DNA of 64,000 nucleotides from Flavobacterium sp. (GTDB taxonomy: Bacteria; Bacteroidota; Bacteroidia; Flavobacteriales; Flavobacteriaceae). The position numbers were made by a program, and so were the translations under genes. The stretch lies in contig NZ_JAIXTJ010000056.1 in NCBI RefSeq assembly GCF_027483985.1, positions 161,686-225,685 on the forward strand, given 5' to 3'. The notes beneath the pieces were generated by a model, which searched no databases, had not been told where the DNA came from, and worked only from the letters and a program-made list of their open reading frames with translations. Shown here one piece after another: positions 34,461 to 44,416 of the stretch (positions are counted from its first letter, which is position 1; the number at the start of each line of letters is the position of its first letter).

Positions 34461-35291
34461 ATGAAAATTAAAGAAGAAAATCCTTTTATCGTTGTTATTT
34501 TTAGAAGTTGCGATATTGTTAACGCTGTTAATAATGCGCCAAGACCATTTGACTTAGACAAAAAAACAATGATTAAAATTTGTTTTAAAAGTTTATGGAA
34601 TGCTCTTCAAGGATATAATTACAAAATAATAGTTCTTGGTGATAATCTGTCGCAAGAAATGAAAGATTTCTTTGCTAAATTTGATATCGAACTTCAAGAA
34701 GGAATTTTTGGTAACGATAAATCAATTAGAGAGACTATTAAAATAGCACAACAATTTAACGATACCGATTGGGTATATTTTTGTGAAGACGATTATTTAC
34801 ACAAACCCAATAGTTTTGAAAAAATTGTTGCGCTAATTAAGGAAAAAGAAACTATTTATCCCGGTACAATAAAATGGAAACAATTACTAAGAAAAAGGCA
34901 TCTAACTCTTTTGTCTATTCCAAGATTTTTTTCTAAACCAGGATTAGTAATTCATCCTTGTGATTACCCAGATCGTTATGAAGAACAGTATTCTGAGAAA
35001 AATTTTATCTTCCATACCAGCAATTCACATTGGAGACAAATTTCCGACACTACTTTTACTTTTTTAATGCAGGTGAAAGATGTTAAAGACAAAAGACGAA
35101 TATTAGTAAAATCCTCTTTCAGGGCTAATGATAGGTATTTAAGTACAACATTATACGGAAAATCTTTTTTCTTTAAAAAAATGCTCTGTGTCTCACCAAT
35201 TCCAACCTTGACATCGCATATGCATACCCAAACTTTATCTCCTTTCTTTGACCATTTAGAGTTAATTACTCAATTAAAAAAAGAGATTTAA
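34461..35291 (+). CDS. Probable glycosyltransferase (GT-A-like) of the polysaccharide locus
   Basis: A 276-residue soluble protein. IVVIFRSCDIVNAVNNAPRP opens a possible nucleotide-binding fold, and DWVYFCEDDYLHKP near residue 105 has the acidic DxD-like triplet of GT-A glycosyltransferases. A later FHTSNSHWRQISDTTFTF region is conserved-looking but unknown. I do not recognise the exact family. Its place between a GT2 and the flippase supports a sugar transferase. It starts just after a strong hairpin, so its expression may depend on read-through. Confidence 0.55.
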   Translation: MKIKEENPFIVVIFRSCDIVNAVNNAPRPFDLDKKTMIKICFKSLWNALQGYNYKIIVLGDNLSQEMKDFFAKFDIELQEGIFGNDKSIRETIKIAQQFNDTDWVYFCEDDYLHKPNSFEKIVALIKEKETIYPGTIKWKQLLRKRHLTLLSIPRFFSKPGLVIHPCDYPDRYEEQYSEKNFIFHTSNSHWRQISDTTFTFLMQVKDVKDKRRILVKSSFRANDRYLSTTLYGKSFFFKKMLCVSPIPTLTSHMHTQTLSPFFDHLELITQLKKEI

Positions 35292-35300
35292 ATATAAAAA

Positions 35301-36581
35301 ATGCTTAAAAAAATATTTCTTGATAAAAAAATCATCAATGACATTTTAAAAAGAGGTGGAATTACATTTCTTTTTAGAATGATCGCTATGGCATTAAGTT
35401 TTATAACAATGTCTTATATAACTAATTTTTTTGGAAAAGATATTTTTGGAAACTATTCGCTGACATTAACGGTTCTTCAAATTGTAGTAATGGTTTTCGC
35501 TATCGGCACGCCATATGCTTTTATATCATTTACTGGAGGCTTTGAAAACAATGAAAAAGCAAAAGGCTTGTTGTTTAAAGTTTCTAAAATTGTATTGGTA
35601 TTATCAATTCTTCCTGTAATTGTGTTTTTTTTTGGCGCCCAATTTTTAGCTGAATTTGTGTTTAATAAAGCAGAATTAACAGATTATTTCTTAATAATTT
35701 CTGCCAGTATTCCTTTTATGATTTTACACGAATTACTATGTTATTATTTCGTTTCAATCAAAAAGACATTGTTCTATTCGCTAATAACATTTATTTTTCC
35801 TAATGTTCTGTTTTTGATATTTTTAGTCATTGTTTTTTATTTTAAGTTGCCAACTAGTTTAGTGCTAGCGTGCTACACATTGGCTTATTTAATTTCTGTT
35901 TTAATTGGTTTTATAAATGTTTTTTCTGGAAAGAAAGCCATTTATCCCATATTGTCAACTAGAGCAATTATAAAAAAATCATTCCCAATGATGGTTAGTG
36001 GAATATTTTTAATCTTACTAAATTGGACCGACATATTAATGCTTGGAAAATTAGAAACATCTTCTAATATAGGAATTTATAATGCAGCATTCAAAGTAGG
36101 TTATCTTGCCTTATTTTTTGTGGTGTCGATGAATGTTGTTATTATGCCCAAGATATCTGAATTATTTCATCAAAAAGACCATTTAGAATTAAAAAAAGTA
36201 GTAAATCGATCCACTCAAATAGTGATAATTTTAACGATTCCTGCAGCTTTAATATTAATATTTTTTAGTAAATCTATATTGCAGTTATTTGGCGAAGGAT
36301 TCGAGGTTGGTAGTACAACATTAATATTGATTACATTAGGTGCGCTTTTTAATGCGATGACAGGTAATGTTGACCAAATTTTAAACATGACGGATAATCA
36401 AAATATCGTGAAAAATATTTTTTTTATCGGATTTATTTTAAACGTTGTTCTAAATTTATACTTAATTCCAAATTATGGTATAGAAGGTGCTGCTACTTCA
36501 AGTTTGATTACCAATATTTTTGTAAACAGCATTTTTGTCATTATCATTAAAAGAAAGCTCGGTTTCTATACTTTTATGTAA
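35301..36581 (+). CDS. Wzx-type polysaccharide flippase
   Basis: A 426-residue inner-membrane protein with about 12 hydrophobic segments evenly spread. It resembles the MOP/MviN-like polysaccharide transporter superfamily: the first helix pair with FLFRMIAMALSFITMSYITNFFGKDIFGNYSL, and repeated IGIYNAAFKVGYLALF and GIEGAATSSLITNIF motifs. It would flip the undecaprenyl-linked repeat unit to the periplasm for polymerisation by Wzy. Gene symbol wzx is not assigned because sequence within this family diverges strongly. Confidence 0.88.
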   Translation: MLKKIFLDKKIINDILKRGGITFLFRMIAMALSFITMSYITNFFGKDIFGNYSLTLTVLQIVVMVFAIGTPYAFISFTGGFENNEKAKGLLFKVSKIVLVLSILPVIVFFFGAQFLAEFVFNKAELTDYFLIISASIPFMILHELLCYYFVSIKKTLFYSLITFIFPNVLFLIFLVIVFYFKLPTSLVLACYTLAYLISVLIGFINVFSGKKAIYPILSTRAIIKKSFPMMVSGIFLILLNWTDILMLGKLETSSNIGIYNAAFKVGYLALFFVVSMNVVIMPKISELFHQKDHLELKKVVNRSTQIVIILTIPAALILIFFSKSILQLFGEGFEVGSTTLILITLGALFNAMTGNVDQILNMTDNQNIVKNIFFIGFILNVVLNLYLIPNYGIEGAATSSLITNIFVNSIFVIIIKRKLGFYTFM

Positions 36582-36606
36582 TTTTGTGATTCTTAAATAG
36601 CAACAA

Positions 36607-37419
36607 ATGCAACCAGAACTTTCGGTAATTATTGTGAATTATAACGGATTAATTTATCTAAAAGATTGTTTAGATTCATTAGATGATAAATTAAAAGGAA
36701 TTTCTAGTGAAATTATTATCATTGACAATAATTCAAAAGACGAAAGCTGCAATTATATAAGAGTTAATTATCCCAACGTAAGGCTTATTGATTCTAAAAT
36801 AAATTATGGTTTTGGAAAAGGAAATAATGAAGCAGTAAAAATAGCTCAAGGTCATTATCTACTTTTGATTAATAACGATACAATTGTACTAGATAATCTT
36901 AAACCAGTTCTTGATTATCTTAAAGAAGATGAAACCATTGGAGCTGTAGGTATAAATATGCTGAATGGTAAAAAGGAATACCTTCCTGTTGCTGGAGTAT
37001 TTCCAAATGCTTCGAATATGTTTCAAATGAAAAAACTGCTAGAAATTAATGACGAATTTAAGTCGGGCGTTTTTTCAAAACATGATTATTACGTTGATTG
37101 GCTGAGTGGTTCTTTTTTAATGTTGAAAAAAGAAACTTATCAAAAGATAAATGGTTTTGATGAAGCGTATTTTCTTTATGTTGAAGATGTTGATTTTTGT
37201 AAACGAATCGCTGGTATTGGTCTAAAAAGAGTTTTTTTACCCAATTTTAACTACATCCATTTCGTTGGCTTTAATACCTCTAAAAATCCATTATTGGTTA
37301 AAGGATACGAAATTTATATTTCAAAACATTTTAATGGAATTAACAAATTAATAGTTACTGCAGCATTGCAAGTAAATAAAGTTGTAAAAAAAGTCAAAAG
37401 CCTACTTAAACTAGATTAA
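36607..37419 (+). CDS. GT2 family glycosyltransferase (rhamnosyltransferase-like)
   Basis: A 270-residue GT-A enzyme. LSVIIVNYNGLIYLKDCLDSL, IIIIDNNSKDES, NYGFGKGNNEAVK and the metal-binding LLINNDTIV (about 91-99) are classical. GSFLMLKKETYQKINGFDEAYFLYVEDVDFCKR is the acceptor-side signature seen in dTDP-rhamnosyl- and galactofuranosyltransferases. Rhamnose use would fit rfbA, rfbC and rfbD in the same locus; this is inference. Confidence 0.88.
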   Translation: MQPELSVIIVNYNGLIYLKDCLDSLDDKLKGISSEIIIIDNNSKDESCNYIRVNYPNVRLIDSKINYGFGKGNNEAVKIAQGHYLLLINNDTIVLDNLKPVLDYLKEDETIGAVGINMLNGKKEYLPVAGVFPNASNMFQMKKLLEINDEFKSGVFSKHDYYVDWLSGSFLMLKKETYQKINGFDEAYFLYVEDVDFCKRIAGIGLKRVFLPNFNYIHFVGFNTSKNPLLVKGYEIYISKHFNGINKLIVTAALQVNKVVKKVKSLLKLD

Positions 37420-37455
37420 TTCCATTATTTTTGAAAAATAAATTGGAACCCTTGA

Positions 37456-38712
37456 ATGAAAATTAATAAATCAAAATTTTACAATTTTATTTTTGCAGCC
37501 GTTCTGCTTTTACAAATATTTCTTCCTTCATTCAGAACTAATATTTTATTGCAAGTAGGTGTTTTAGCTTTTTTCTTTTTACAAGAAAGAGTTTTTTTTA
37601 CCAGAGCATCTTTAAAAATTATTCTACCAATTGTTATCCTTTTTTTGATGGGTTTTTTGGGTTTTTTAATCCATAGATTTAGTTTTTTTAATGCATTAAA
37701 AGATATTTTTCATTCTATAAAACCCATATTAGGATTGCTAATTGGGTATCTCTTTTTTAAGAAAATAGACGATTTTAAACTTTTCGTAAAAACAATTGTC
37801 ATTTGTGGCTTAATTTCAGCAACCATTCACTTTTCAGTGCTCTTTATTTCAGGAGATATTTTTTCAGGTTCTATAAATGATATTAGAGATTTTAATAAAG
37901 ATAGTTTTTTAGAATTATTTTCACTATTCCTATTGTTCTACTACAAAAAATTTGAACAAAAAAATTTATTTGATTCTGCATTAAACTACAGACTTGCTTT
38001 ATTTTTTCTACTCTTTTCTTGTGTTTTGTATTTTTCAAGAACAATGATAGTTACAGCAATAATCTTATTTTTTTCGATAAAAGGATATACTCTAATAACT
38101 GCCAAAAGCATTAAAGTTATTGTTTCATTACTTGTTTTTGTAGCATTATTTTATGTCTTTTTATTTTCAATTAAGATTGAAAGAAATAAACCAGGATTAG
38201 AAACTTTATTGTTTAAAATAAAAATCGCACCAAGCGAAATTTTGAAAACAAAAGTCGACAGAGAAAACCATAAAGATTTATGGGATCATTGGCGAGGATA
38301 TGAAGCCAAACAAGCATTTGAATTAATGAATAATAATCCAAGTAGCTACGTTTTTGGTTGTGGTCACGGTTCTTTAGTTAATTTAAAATTCTTTGCTCCA
38401 TTGAGTGGTCCAAAAAGTAAGGGAATGAAATTCATTTCAGAACTTCATAATGGCTATCCTTATATTTTATATAAAACGGGAATTCTTGGAATGATTTTGT
38501 ACTTAATATTTCTTTTTAGATTATATAAATATGCCTATAAAACAAGAACATTAAATAATATTCTTATTTCATCCATTGGATTGTTCTTCTTTTTTTCGAC
38601 CTTAACCATTACTGGAATATATAATTTTGGCGATATAGTTATTTTCATACTTGGAGGCGCATTGGCATCTTCAGAAAAGAATTATGTTAATTTAATTTCT
38701 AAACCAGTATAG
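37456..38712 (+). CDS. O-antigen polymerase/ligase-like membrane protein (first of two)
   Basis: A 418-residue protein with about ten membrane helices and one large periplasmic loop (about 240-335; DRENHKDLWDHWRGYEAKQAFELMNNNPSSYVFGCGHGS). This loop with its FGCGHGS-ELHNGYPYILYKTGILG pattern is what Wzy polymerases and WaaL-type ligases show. A TATTTTTG box at 37426-37433 could be a minor internal promoter. A second protein of the same class is at 42104. Confidence 0.75.
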   Translation: MKINKSKFYNFIFAAVLLLQIFLPSFRTNILLQVGVLAFFFLQERVFFTRASLKIILPIVILFLMGFLGFLIHRFSFFNALKDIFHSIKPILGLLIGYLFFKKIDDFKLFVKTIVICGLISATIHFSVLFISGDIFSGSINDIRDFNKDSFLELFSLFLLFYYKKFEQKNLFDSALNYRLALFFLLFSCVLYFSRTMIVTAIILFFSIKGYTLITAKSIKVIVSLLVFVALFYVFLFSIKIERNKPGLETLLFKIKIAPSEILKTKVDRENHKDLWDHWRGYEAKQAFELMNNNPSSYVFGCGHGSLVNLKFFAPLSGPKSKGMKFISELHNGYPYILYKTGILGMILYLIFLFRLYKYAYKTRTLNNILISSIGLFFFFSTLTITGIYNFGDIVIFILGGALASSEKNYVNLISKPV

Positions 38713-38715
38713 CAT

Positions 38716-39861
38716 ATGAATCCGTCCAATCCATTATTTTCAATTATAATATTTGCAATAGCTTTCGCAACGGCATATAGTATCAATTTGAAATTTAAGA
38801 TGGTTGCTACTTCTGGACGATATGAAAATATTGATGGATTAAGAGGCTTTCTTGCACTAGGTGTGTTTATTCACCACGCTAATATTTGGTATCAATATAT
38901 AAATGATGGAGTTTGGAAAGAACCTAATTCAAATTTATACAACCAGTTTGGACAAACAAGTGTAGCTTTGTTTTTTATGATTACAAGTTTTTTATTTGTT
39001 ACAAAGCTTTTAGATACTATTGATAAACCATATAATTGGAATAGATTTTTTATTTCAAGAATTTTTAGATTGGCACCAATGTATTTTTTTTCACTGTTAC
39101 TAATGATTTTTTTTATCATGATAATCAGCAACTGGAAAATTAACGTTGGTATATCTGATTTTTTTATATCAATTTTTCACTGGTTAGCCTTTACAATTAC
39201 TACAACCAAATTTATAAATGATAATCCTTTGACCGTTATTATAAATGCGAATGTAAATTGGTCGTTACCATTTGAGTGGTTATTCTATTTTGCACTGCCA
39301 TTAATTTCGCTACTTATATTAAAAATAAAACCAGCTAAAATATATTTAATAATTAGCTTTGGTTTTGTTGCTCTTTTTATTTTAGTTCATGGTTTAGAAA
39401 TGCATCACATAAGTTCATTTATTGGTGGTGCTATTGCGCCGATAGTAATAAAGTACACTTCTTTTAAAAAGAATGCAAATACGCTATTACTAAGCATTGT
39501 GGTTCTTGTGTGTGCGTCGTCTATTCTGTTTTTTAGAACATCTGAAAGTATTTTGTGCAAACTATTAATATCAATTATTTTTACCATCATTGCCTTAGGA
39601 AATTCTATGTTTGGATTATTAAGAAATTCTGTCCTCAAATTTTTGGGTGAGATATGCTACAGTACTTATTTGCTGCATGGAATAATACTATTCACCACAT
39701 TTTATTTCGGATTTGGAATAGATAAAGCTAAACAGTTATCAGAATCTCAATACTGTTTAATTATTTTTTCTATTACACCAATAGTTGTTGTTGCAAGCTT
39801 TTTAGGATATAGATTTATAGAGAAACCTTTTATGGATTTATCTAAGAAAATTAAAATTTAA
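38716..39861 (+). CDS. Acyltransferase 3 family protein (OafA/YrhL-like)
   Basis: A 381-residue membrane protein with about ten helices. The family signature YENIDGLRGFLALGVFIHHANIWY (about 35-58) contains the conserved R and His-His. SVALFFMITSFLFVTKL and RFFISRIFRLAPMYFF follow as expected, and near the end CYSTYLLHG. Members O-acetylate sugars of O-antigen or other surface polymers, taking the acyl group across the inner membrane. Starts 4 bases after the Wzy-like gene. Confidence 0.92.
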   Translation: MNPSNPLFSIIIFAIAFATAYSINLKFKMVATSGRYENIDGLRGFLALGVFIHHANIWYQYINDGVWKEPNSNLYNQFGQTSVALFFMITSFLFVTKLLDTIDKPYNWNRFFISRIFRLAPMYFFSLLLMIFFIMIISNWKINVGISDFFISIFHWLAFTITTTKFINDNPLTVIINANVNWSLPFEWLFYFALPLISLLILKIKPAKIYLIISFGFVALFILVHGLEMHHISSFIGGAIAPIVIKYTSFKKNANTLLLSIVVLVCASSILFFRTSESILCKLLISIIFTIIALGNSMFGLLRNSVLKFLGEICYSTYLLHGIILFTTFYFGFGIDKAKQLSESQYCLIIFSITPIVVVASFLGYRFIEKPFMDLSKKIKI

Positions 39862-39868
39862 TCTATAG

Positions 39869-39876
39869 TATTTTTG
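39869..39876 (+). promoter_or_regulatory. Candidate internal promoter -7 element
   Basis: TATTTTTG matches TAnnTTTG and lies 25 bases before the ATG at 39901. It covers an in-frame TTG at 39874, arguing for the later ATG as start. Confidence 0.4.
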
Positions 39877-39900
39877 CACTTAAATCGTATTTTTAACTTT

Positions 39901-41007
39901 ATGAAAACAGTAAATATTCTTGTCGATTGCCACGTTTTTGATCAATCACTTCAAGGCACAACAACCTATTTAAAAGGGATATACCTTGAATTAATTAAAG
40001 ATAAGACAAAGACTTTTTATTTTGTTTCGCACAAATACAATCTTGAAGAAATTTTCGGTAAACAAGAAAATATCAAGTACATAAACTACAAGTCAAAAAA
40101 CAAATTTTATCGTCTTTTAATTGAGCTGCCACAAATAATTAAAAAACACAAAATTGATTACGCACATTTTCAATATATTGTTCCGCCAATAAAAAATTGC
40201 AAGTATATTGTTACTTTACACGATGTTTTATTTTTAGATTATCCAAGTTATTTTCCTTTGTTATATAAAGTTTCTAAGAAATTTTTATACAAATTCAGTG
40301 CAAAATATTCGGATGTTGTTTTAACTGTTTCTCAATTTTCCAAACAAAGAATTGAACATCATTTTAAAATTAAAAATATCTATATAACACCAAATGCTGT
40401 CGAAGAATCTTTTTTTGAATCCTATAAAAAGGATGAAGTTCAGCGATATGTTTTAGAAAAATTTGGAATAAAAAATTATTTTCTATTCGTAAGTAGATGG
40501 GAACCAAGAAAAAACCACCATTCTTTACTTAAAGTCTTTGTTGAAAATCAATATTACAAAAACTACAGTTTAGTGTTTTTAGGTGATGAAGCTATTCAAA
40601 ACAAAGAGTATAACAACTATTATCTAGATTTATCAAACGATATAAAAAGTAAGATTTTTAAATTAAACAAAATTGATTTTAATGATTTAGTTCAAATAAA
40701 TAGAGCTGCAGAAGTTTCTATTTATCCATCAATTGCAGAAGGTTTTGGAATACCACCTCTTGAATCAATAGCTTGTGAAACACCAACAGTTTGCTCAAAT
40801 ACAACTGCTATGGCTGATTTTGATTTCATGTCTGATTGCTTGTTCAATCCTCTTGATACAATTGATTTAAATAGTAAAATTCAAAAAGCTTTATCAGAAA
40901 CTAATATTAAAGAAAAAAAAGAGAAGGTTTTTAAAAAATATAAATGGAGTTTGGCAGCAAAGCAAGTTCAAATAGCTATTTCAGAAAACGAGACAAATAA
41001 TAATTAA
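39901..41007 (+). CDS. GT4 family glycosyltransferase
   Basis: A 368-residue GT-B transferase. The start is set at 39901 (MKTVNILVDCHVF) because an upstream in-frame TTG lies in a promoter-like box. The first half has VTLHDVLFLDYPSYFP, ADVVLTVSQFSK-like and ITPNAVE. The second has FLFVSRWEPRKNHHSLLK and the nucleotide-sugar motif YPSIAEGFGIPPLESIACETPTVCSN with the E-x7-E pattern. It likely transfers a mannose- or related sugar to the growing repeat unit; donor is unknown. Confidence 0.88.
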   Translation: MKTVNILVDCHVFDQSLQGTTTYLKGIYLELIKDKTKTFYFVSHKYNLEEIFGKQENIKYINYKSKNKFYRLLIELPQIIKKHKIDYAHFQYIVPPIKNCKYIVTLHDVLFLDYPSYFPLLYKVSKKFLYKFSAKYSDVVLTVSQFSKQRIEHHFKIKNIYITPNAVEESFFESYKKDEVQRYVLEKFGIKNYFLFVSRWEPRKNHHSLLKVFVENQYYKNYSLVFLGDEAIQNKEYNNYYLDLSNDIKSKIFKLNKIDFNDLVQINRAAEVSIYPSIAEGFGIPPLESIACETPTVCSNTTAMADFDFMSDCLFNPLDTIDLNSKIQKALSETNIKEKKEKVFKKYKWSLAAKQVQIAISENETNNN

Positions 41008-41023
41008 TTCCAACAAATTTATT

Positions 41024-41031
41024 TATTTTTG
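41024..41031 (+). promoter_or_regulatory. Candidate internal promoter -7 element
   Basis: TATTTTTG, matching TAnnTTTG, lies 24 bases before the ATG at 41056. Confidence 0.4.
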
Positions 41032-41055
41032 CACTCCTAAATGAATTAAATCTCT

Positions 41056-42165
41056 ATGAAAATAGCCATTCTCGGAACACGTGGAATTCCTAATTATTAC
41101 GGAGGTTTTGAACAATTTGCCGAATTTTTTTCGGTATATCTTGTAGAGCAAGGTCACGAAGTATATTGCTACAACTCGCACAACCACAAATTTCAAGAAA
41201 AAACATTTCACGGAGTAAACATCATTCATCAAAATGATCCCGAGCACAAATTTGGAACTTTCGGACAGTTTATTTACGACTACAATTGCATCATCGATTC
41301 TCGAAAACGAAATTTTGATATAATTCTTCAATTAGGTTATACAAGCAACTCTGTTTGGTTTTTTCTTTTACCCAAAAAGCCAATAATCATCACCAATATG
41401 GATGGTTTGGAATGGAAAAGAACTAAATATTCTAAACCGGTGCAACAATTTTTAAAATTTGCCGAAAGACTCGCAGCCATTTCAAGTGATTATTTAGTAT
41501 CAGACTCTATCGGAATTGAAAAGTTTTTAAAAGAAAAATACAATAAAGAGTCGACCTATATTGCTTACGGAGCTTATCCTTTTAATTCACCTAACGAAGA
41601 TTTTCTAAAAGAATATAATGTTGAAAAGCAAAATTTCAATATGATTATGGCTCGTTTTGAACCTGAAAATAACCTTGATATGGTTCTAGAAGGTGTTGCT
41701 CAATCAATCGATAAAACACCAATTTTAGTCATAGGAAAACACGAAACAAAATATGGTGACTATTTAAAAAACAAATTTAAAAATTACGATAACATTAGAT
41801 TTCTAGGCGGAATTTATAATTTAGAACATTTAAACAATCTTCGTTATTTTTCAAAATTATATTTCCACGGACATTCTGTAGGAGGAACAAATCCATCACT
41901 TTTAGAAGCAATGGCTTCGCAGGCACTTGTTATTGCTCACAATAATGACTTTAATAAAGGTATTTTAAAAGATAACGGAATCTACTTTTCTAACCCTACT
42001 GAGGTGAAAAATATTTTAGAATCTGTTAAAAAAAGTGATAACTTGCAACGTGTTCAAAACAACTACAACGCCATAGTTAACGAGTTTAATTGGAAGAAAA
42101 TTAATGGTCAATATTTACAATTATTTGAAGAGTGTTTTTCAAAACATAAAACAAGAAAGCGATAA
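41056..42165 (+). CDS. DUF1972-type GT4 glycosyltransferase (rhamnosyltransferase-like)
   Basis: A 369-residue GT-B transferase. The opening MKIAILGTRGIPNYYGGFEQ is the DUF1972 signature seen in rhamnosyl- and glucosyltransferases of exopolysaccharide loci. DGLEWKRTKYSKPVQQFLK, ISSDYLVSDSIGIEKFL and GHSVGGTNPSLLEAMAS in the C-terminal half are family features. Its last 62 bases overlap the proposed start of the next gene in another frame. Confidence 0.9.
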   Translation: MKIAILGTRGIPNYYGGFEQFAEFFSVYLVEQGHEVYCYNSHNHKFQEKTFHGVNIIHQNDPEHKFGTFGQFIYDYNCIIDSRKRNFDIILQLGYTSNSVWFFLLPKKPIIITNMDGLEWKRTKYSKPVQQFLKFAERLAAISSDYLVSDSIGIEKFLKEKYNKESTYIAYGAYPFNSPNEDFLKEYNVEKQNFNMIMARFEPENNLDMVLEGVAQSIDKTPILVIGKHETKYGDYLKNKFKNYDNIRFLGGIYNLEHLNNLRYFSKLYFHGHSVGGTNPSLLEAMASQALVIAHNNDFNKGILKDNGIYFSNPTEVKNILESVKKSDNLQRVQNNYNAIVNEFNWKKINGQYLQLFEECFSKHKTRKR

Positions 42166-43417
42166 TAGTTCCTTTATTTTCATAGCACTTTTATTAGCAA
42201 CTATTCCATTATCGTTGGCTGTAAATAATACTGTTTTAATACTTTTAATTTTATCAGTTTTAGTAAATTTTAAAAAGACTAATTTTCAAATAAATTGGGT
42301 TCTTATACTGCCAATACTCGTGTTTTTATTAATGTCAATTTCCTATTTTTGGAGTATTGATAAAACTCAAACGTTAAAATCTATTCCGAAAGAACTTGGA
42401 TTTTTACTGCTTCCATTACTGTTTATGAAAGTACAAATTTCTAAAACAGATAAAGAAAAACTATTGAAATATTATAGCTTTTCAATGGTAATTCTGGTTG
42501 TTTTTTTTCTTTCAAGAGCAATAATTAGATTCTCAATAAACCAAGATACACGCGCTTTTTTCTATCACGGAGAAAACGATGATGATTTTGGATTGGTGCC
42601 TAAATTGTTAAATGCAATTCACGTTTCAGTTTTTGTTGCTGTAGCATTTTTTTATTTTTTCACAAAAGAGTTGAAATCAAAAGTTGATATTTTTCTGTCG
42701 CTTTTGCTTGTAGGTTTTCTGATTTTACTCTCTTCTAAAAATATAATTTTAGTGTTCATAATTTTAGTTTTAGGATATTATTTGTACAACACTAAATCAT
42801 CCAACAAAATTAGAATAAGAAATCTAATGATTTTTATCGTTGTTATTGCAGTCGGACTTTCGTTTGGTAAGATTAGAAATCGATTTCAAGAAGAGTTTAG
42901 AAATAATTTAAGTTCAAAAACTTCTGCAACTTTGCAAAACGGAGTTCACAATATCAGTATTTATGAAGCTTGGAATAATGAAACTTTTTCTCCAAACGAT
43001 TATTTTCCAGGAACTGCATTCAGAGTTTATCAAATAAGAATGTTTTTTGAACTGTTAAAAGAAGAACCGATTTTACTCAAAGGATTTGGCTTAAATGCCT
43101 CGGAAAAAAAATTACTTGAAAAAGAAAAAAAGTATAATCTGTACAATGGTTATGGATCATTTAATTTTCACAATCAATATATTCAGTTTTTCGCCGAACT
43201 TGGAGTAATCGGATTATCGCTTTTACTGCTTATTTTGGCAAAAAACATTAAAAACGCAATTAATAACAAAGATTTTATACATTTTTCTTTTGCAGTTCTA
43301 ATGATAAGTTTATTTTTGACAGAGTCATTTTTATCACGACAAAGAGGAATAGTCTTTTTTGTAACAATGTATTGCATTTTTAATGCTAGAGTTGATTCAA
43401 TTAATTCTAAAAGTTAA
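42104..43417 (+). CDS. O-antigen ligase/polymerase-like membrane protein (second of two)
   Basis: A 437-residue protein with about ten membrane helices and a large periplasmic loop (about 265-370). The loop contains FRVYQIRMFFELLKEEPILLKGFGLNASEKK and then NFHNQYIQFFAELGVIGL, the Wzy_C / WaaL-type signature in which FHNQYIQ-like His residues are important. It either polymerises or ligates the polysaccharide. ATG at 42104 overlaps the previous gene by 62 bases; a TTG at 42125 is an alternative start without changing the first helix. Confidence 0.8.
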   Translation: MVNIYNYLKSVFQNIKQESDNSSFIFIALLLATIPLSLAVNNTVLILLILSVLVNFKKTNFQINWVLILPILVFLLMSISYFWSIDKTQTLKSIPKELGFLLLPLLFMKVQISKTDKEKLLKYYSFSMVILVVFFLSRAIIRFSINQDTRAFFYHGENDDDFGLVPKLLNAIHVSVFVAVAFFYFFTKELKSKVDIFLSLLLVGFLILLSSKNIILVFIILVLGYYLYNTKSSNKIRIRNLMIFIVVIAVGLSFGKIRNRFQEEFRNNLSSKTSATLQNGVHNISIYEAWNNETFSPNDYFPGTAFRVYQIRMFFELLKEEPILLKGFGLNASEKKLLEKEKKYNLYNGYGSFNFHNQYIQFFAELGVIGLSLLLLILAKNIKNAINNKDFIHFSFAVLMISLFLTESFLSRQRGIVFFVTMYCIFNARVDSINSKS

Positions 43418-43429
43418 CCAAAACAAACT

Positions 43430-44413
43430 ATGAAAAGAATATTAATAACAGGAGCGGCGGGATTTTTAGGGTCACATCTTTGTGATCGTTTTATCAAAGA
43501 AGGATATTTCGTTATCGGAATGGATAACTTGATTACAGGAGATTTAAAAAACATTGAGCATTTGTTCAAGCTAGAAAATTTCGAATTTTATCACCATGAT
43601 GTAACTAAGTTTGTACATATTCCTGGAAATTTAGATTATATTCTCCATTTTGCTTCGCCAGCATCACCTATAGATTATTTAAAAATTCCTATTCAAACCT
43701 TGAAAGTTGGATCTTTAGGAACACACAATTTGTTAGGTTTGGCTCGTGTTAAAAAAGCTAGAATTCTAATTGCATCAACTTCTGAAATTTATGGCGATCC
43801 TTTGGTTCATCCACAAACGGAAGAATATTACGGAAACGTAAACACTATTGGTCCAAGAGGAGTTTATGATGAGGCCAAACGTTTTCAGGAATCCATAACA
43901 ATGGCTTACCATACTTTTCATAACGTAGAAACAAGAATTGTTAGAATTTTTAATACTTATGGACCAAGAATGCGACTAAATGACGGTCGTGTTATTCCGG
44001 CTTTTATCGGTCAAGCATTACGTGGTGAGGATTTAACTATTTTTGGAGATGGTAGTCAAACACGTTCTTTTTGTTATGTTACAGATCAAGTGGAAGGAAT
44101 TTTTAGATTGTTACATTCTGATTATGTTTATCCTGTAAATATTGGAAATCCTGATGAAATCACAATTAAAGATTTTGCAGAAGAAATAATCAAACTTACA
44201 GGAACCAACCAAAAAGTGGTTTATCATCCTTTGCCAGTTAATGACCCAATGCAGCGCCAACCTGATACTACCAAGGCAAAAGAACTTCTTGGATGGGAAG
44301 CCAAAGTTAAGCGTGACGAAGGAATGAAATTGACCTATGATTATTTTAAATCTCTTTCGTTAGACGAACTTTTAAAAGAAGAACATAAAGATTTTAAAGG
44401 TTACATCCATTAA
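43430..44413 (+). CDS. UDP-glucuronate decarboxylase-type SDR (UDP-xylose synthase-like)
   Basis: A 327-residue extended [13 protein letters not shown] (8-17), [70 protein letters not shown] with YxxxK (146-150), and [10 protein letters not shown] are the signature of UXS enzymes. These oxidise and decarboxylate UDP-glucuronate to UDP-xylose. It is not RmlB: the length is shorter and the PxSPYSASKA region is absent. It would supply xylose or a derived sugar for the locus. Confidence 0.88.
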   Translation: MKRILITGAAGFLGSHLCDRFIKEGYFVIGMDNLITGDLKNIEHLFKLENFEFYHHDVTKFVHIPGNLDYILHFASPASPIDYLKIPIQTLKVGSLGTHNLLGLARVKKARILIASTSEIYGDPLVHPQTEEYYGNVNTIGPRGVYDEAKRFQESITMAYHTFHNVETRIVRIFNTYGPRMRLNDGRVIPAFIGQALRGEDLTIFGDGSQTRSFCYVTDQVEGIFRLLHSDYVYPVNIGNPDEITIKDFAEEIIKLTGTNQKVVYHPLPVNDPMQRQPDTTKAKELLGWEAKVKRDEGMKLTYDYFKSLSLDELLKEEHKDFKGYIH

Positions 44414-44416
44414 TAT

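Noticed and set aside
36579..36586. TAATTTTG as an internal promoter before the GT2 gene
   Set aside because: An exact -7 match, but it overlaps the flippase stop codon inside a compact operon and has no -33 partner; probably chance in AT-rich DNA.
43430..44413. Considered as the missing rmlB
   Set aside because: The sequence motifs ([29 protein letters not shown]) are those of UDP-glucuronate decarboxylases.
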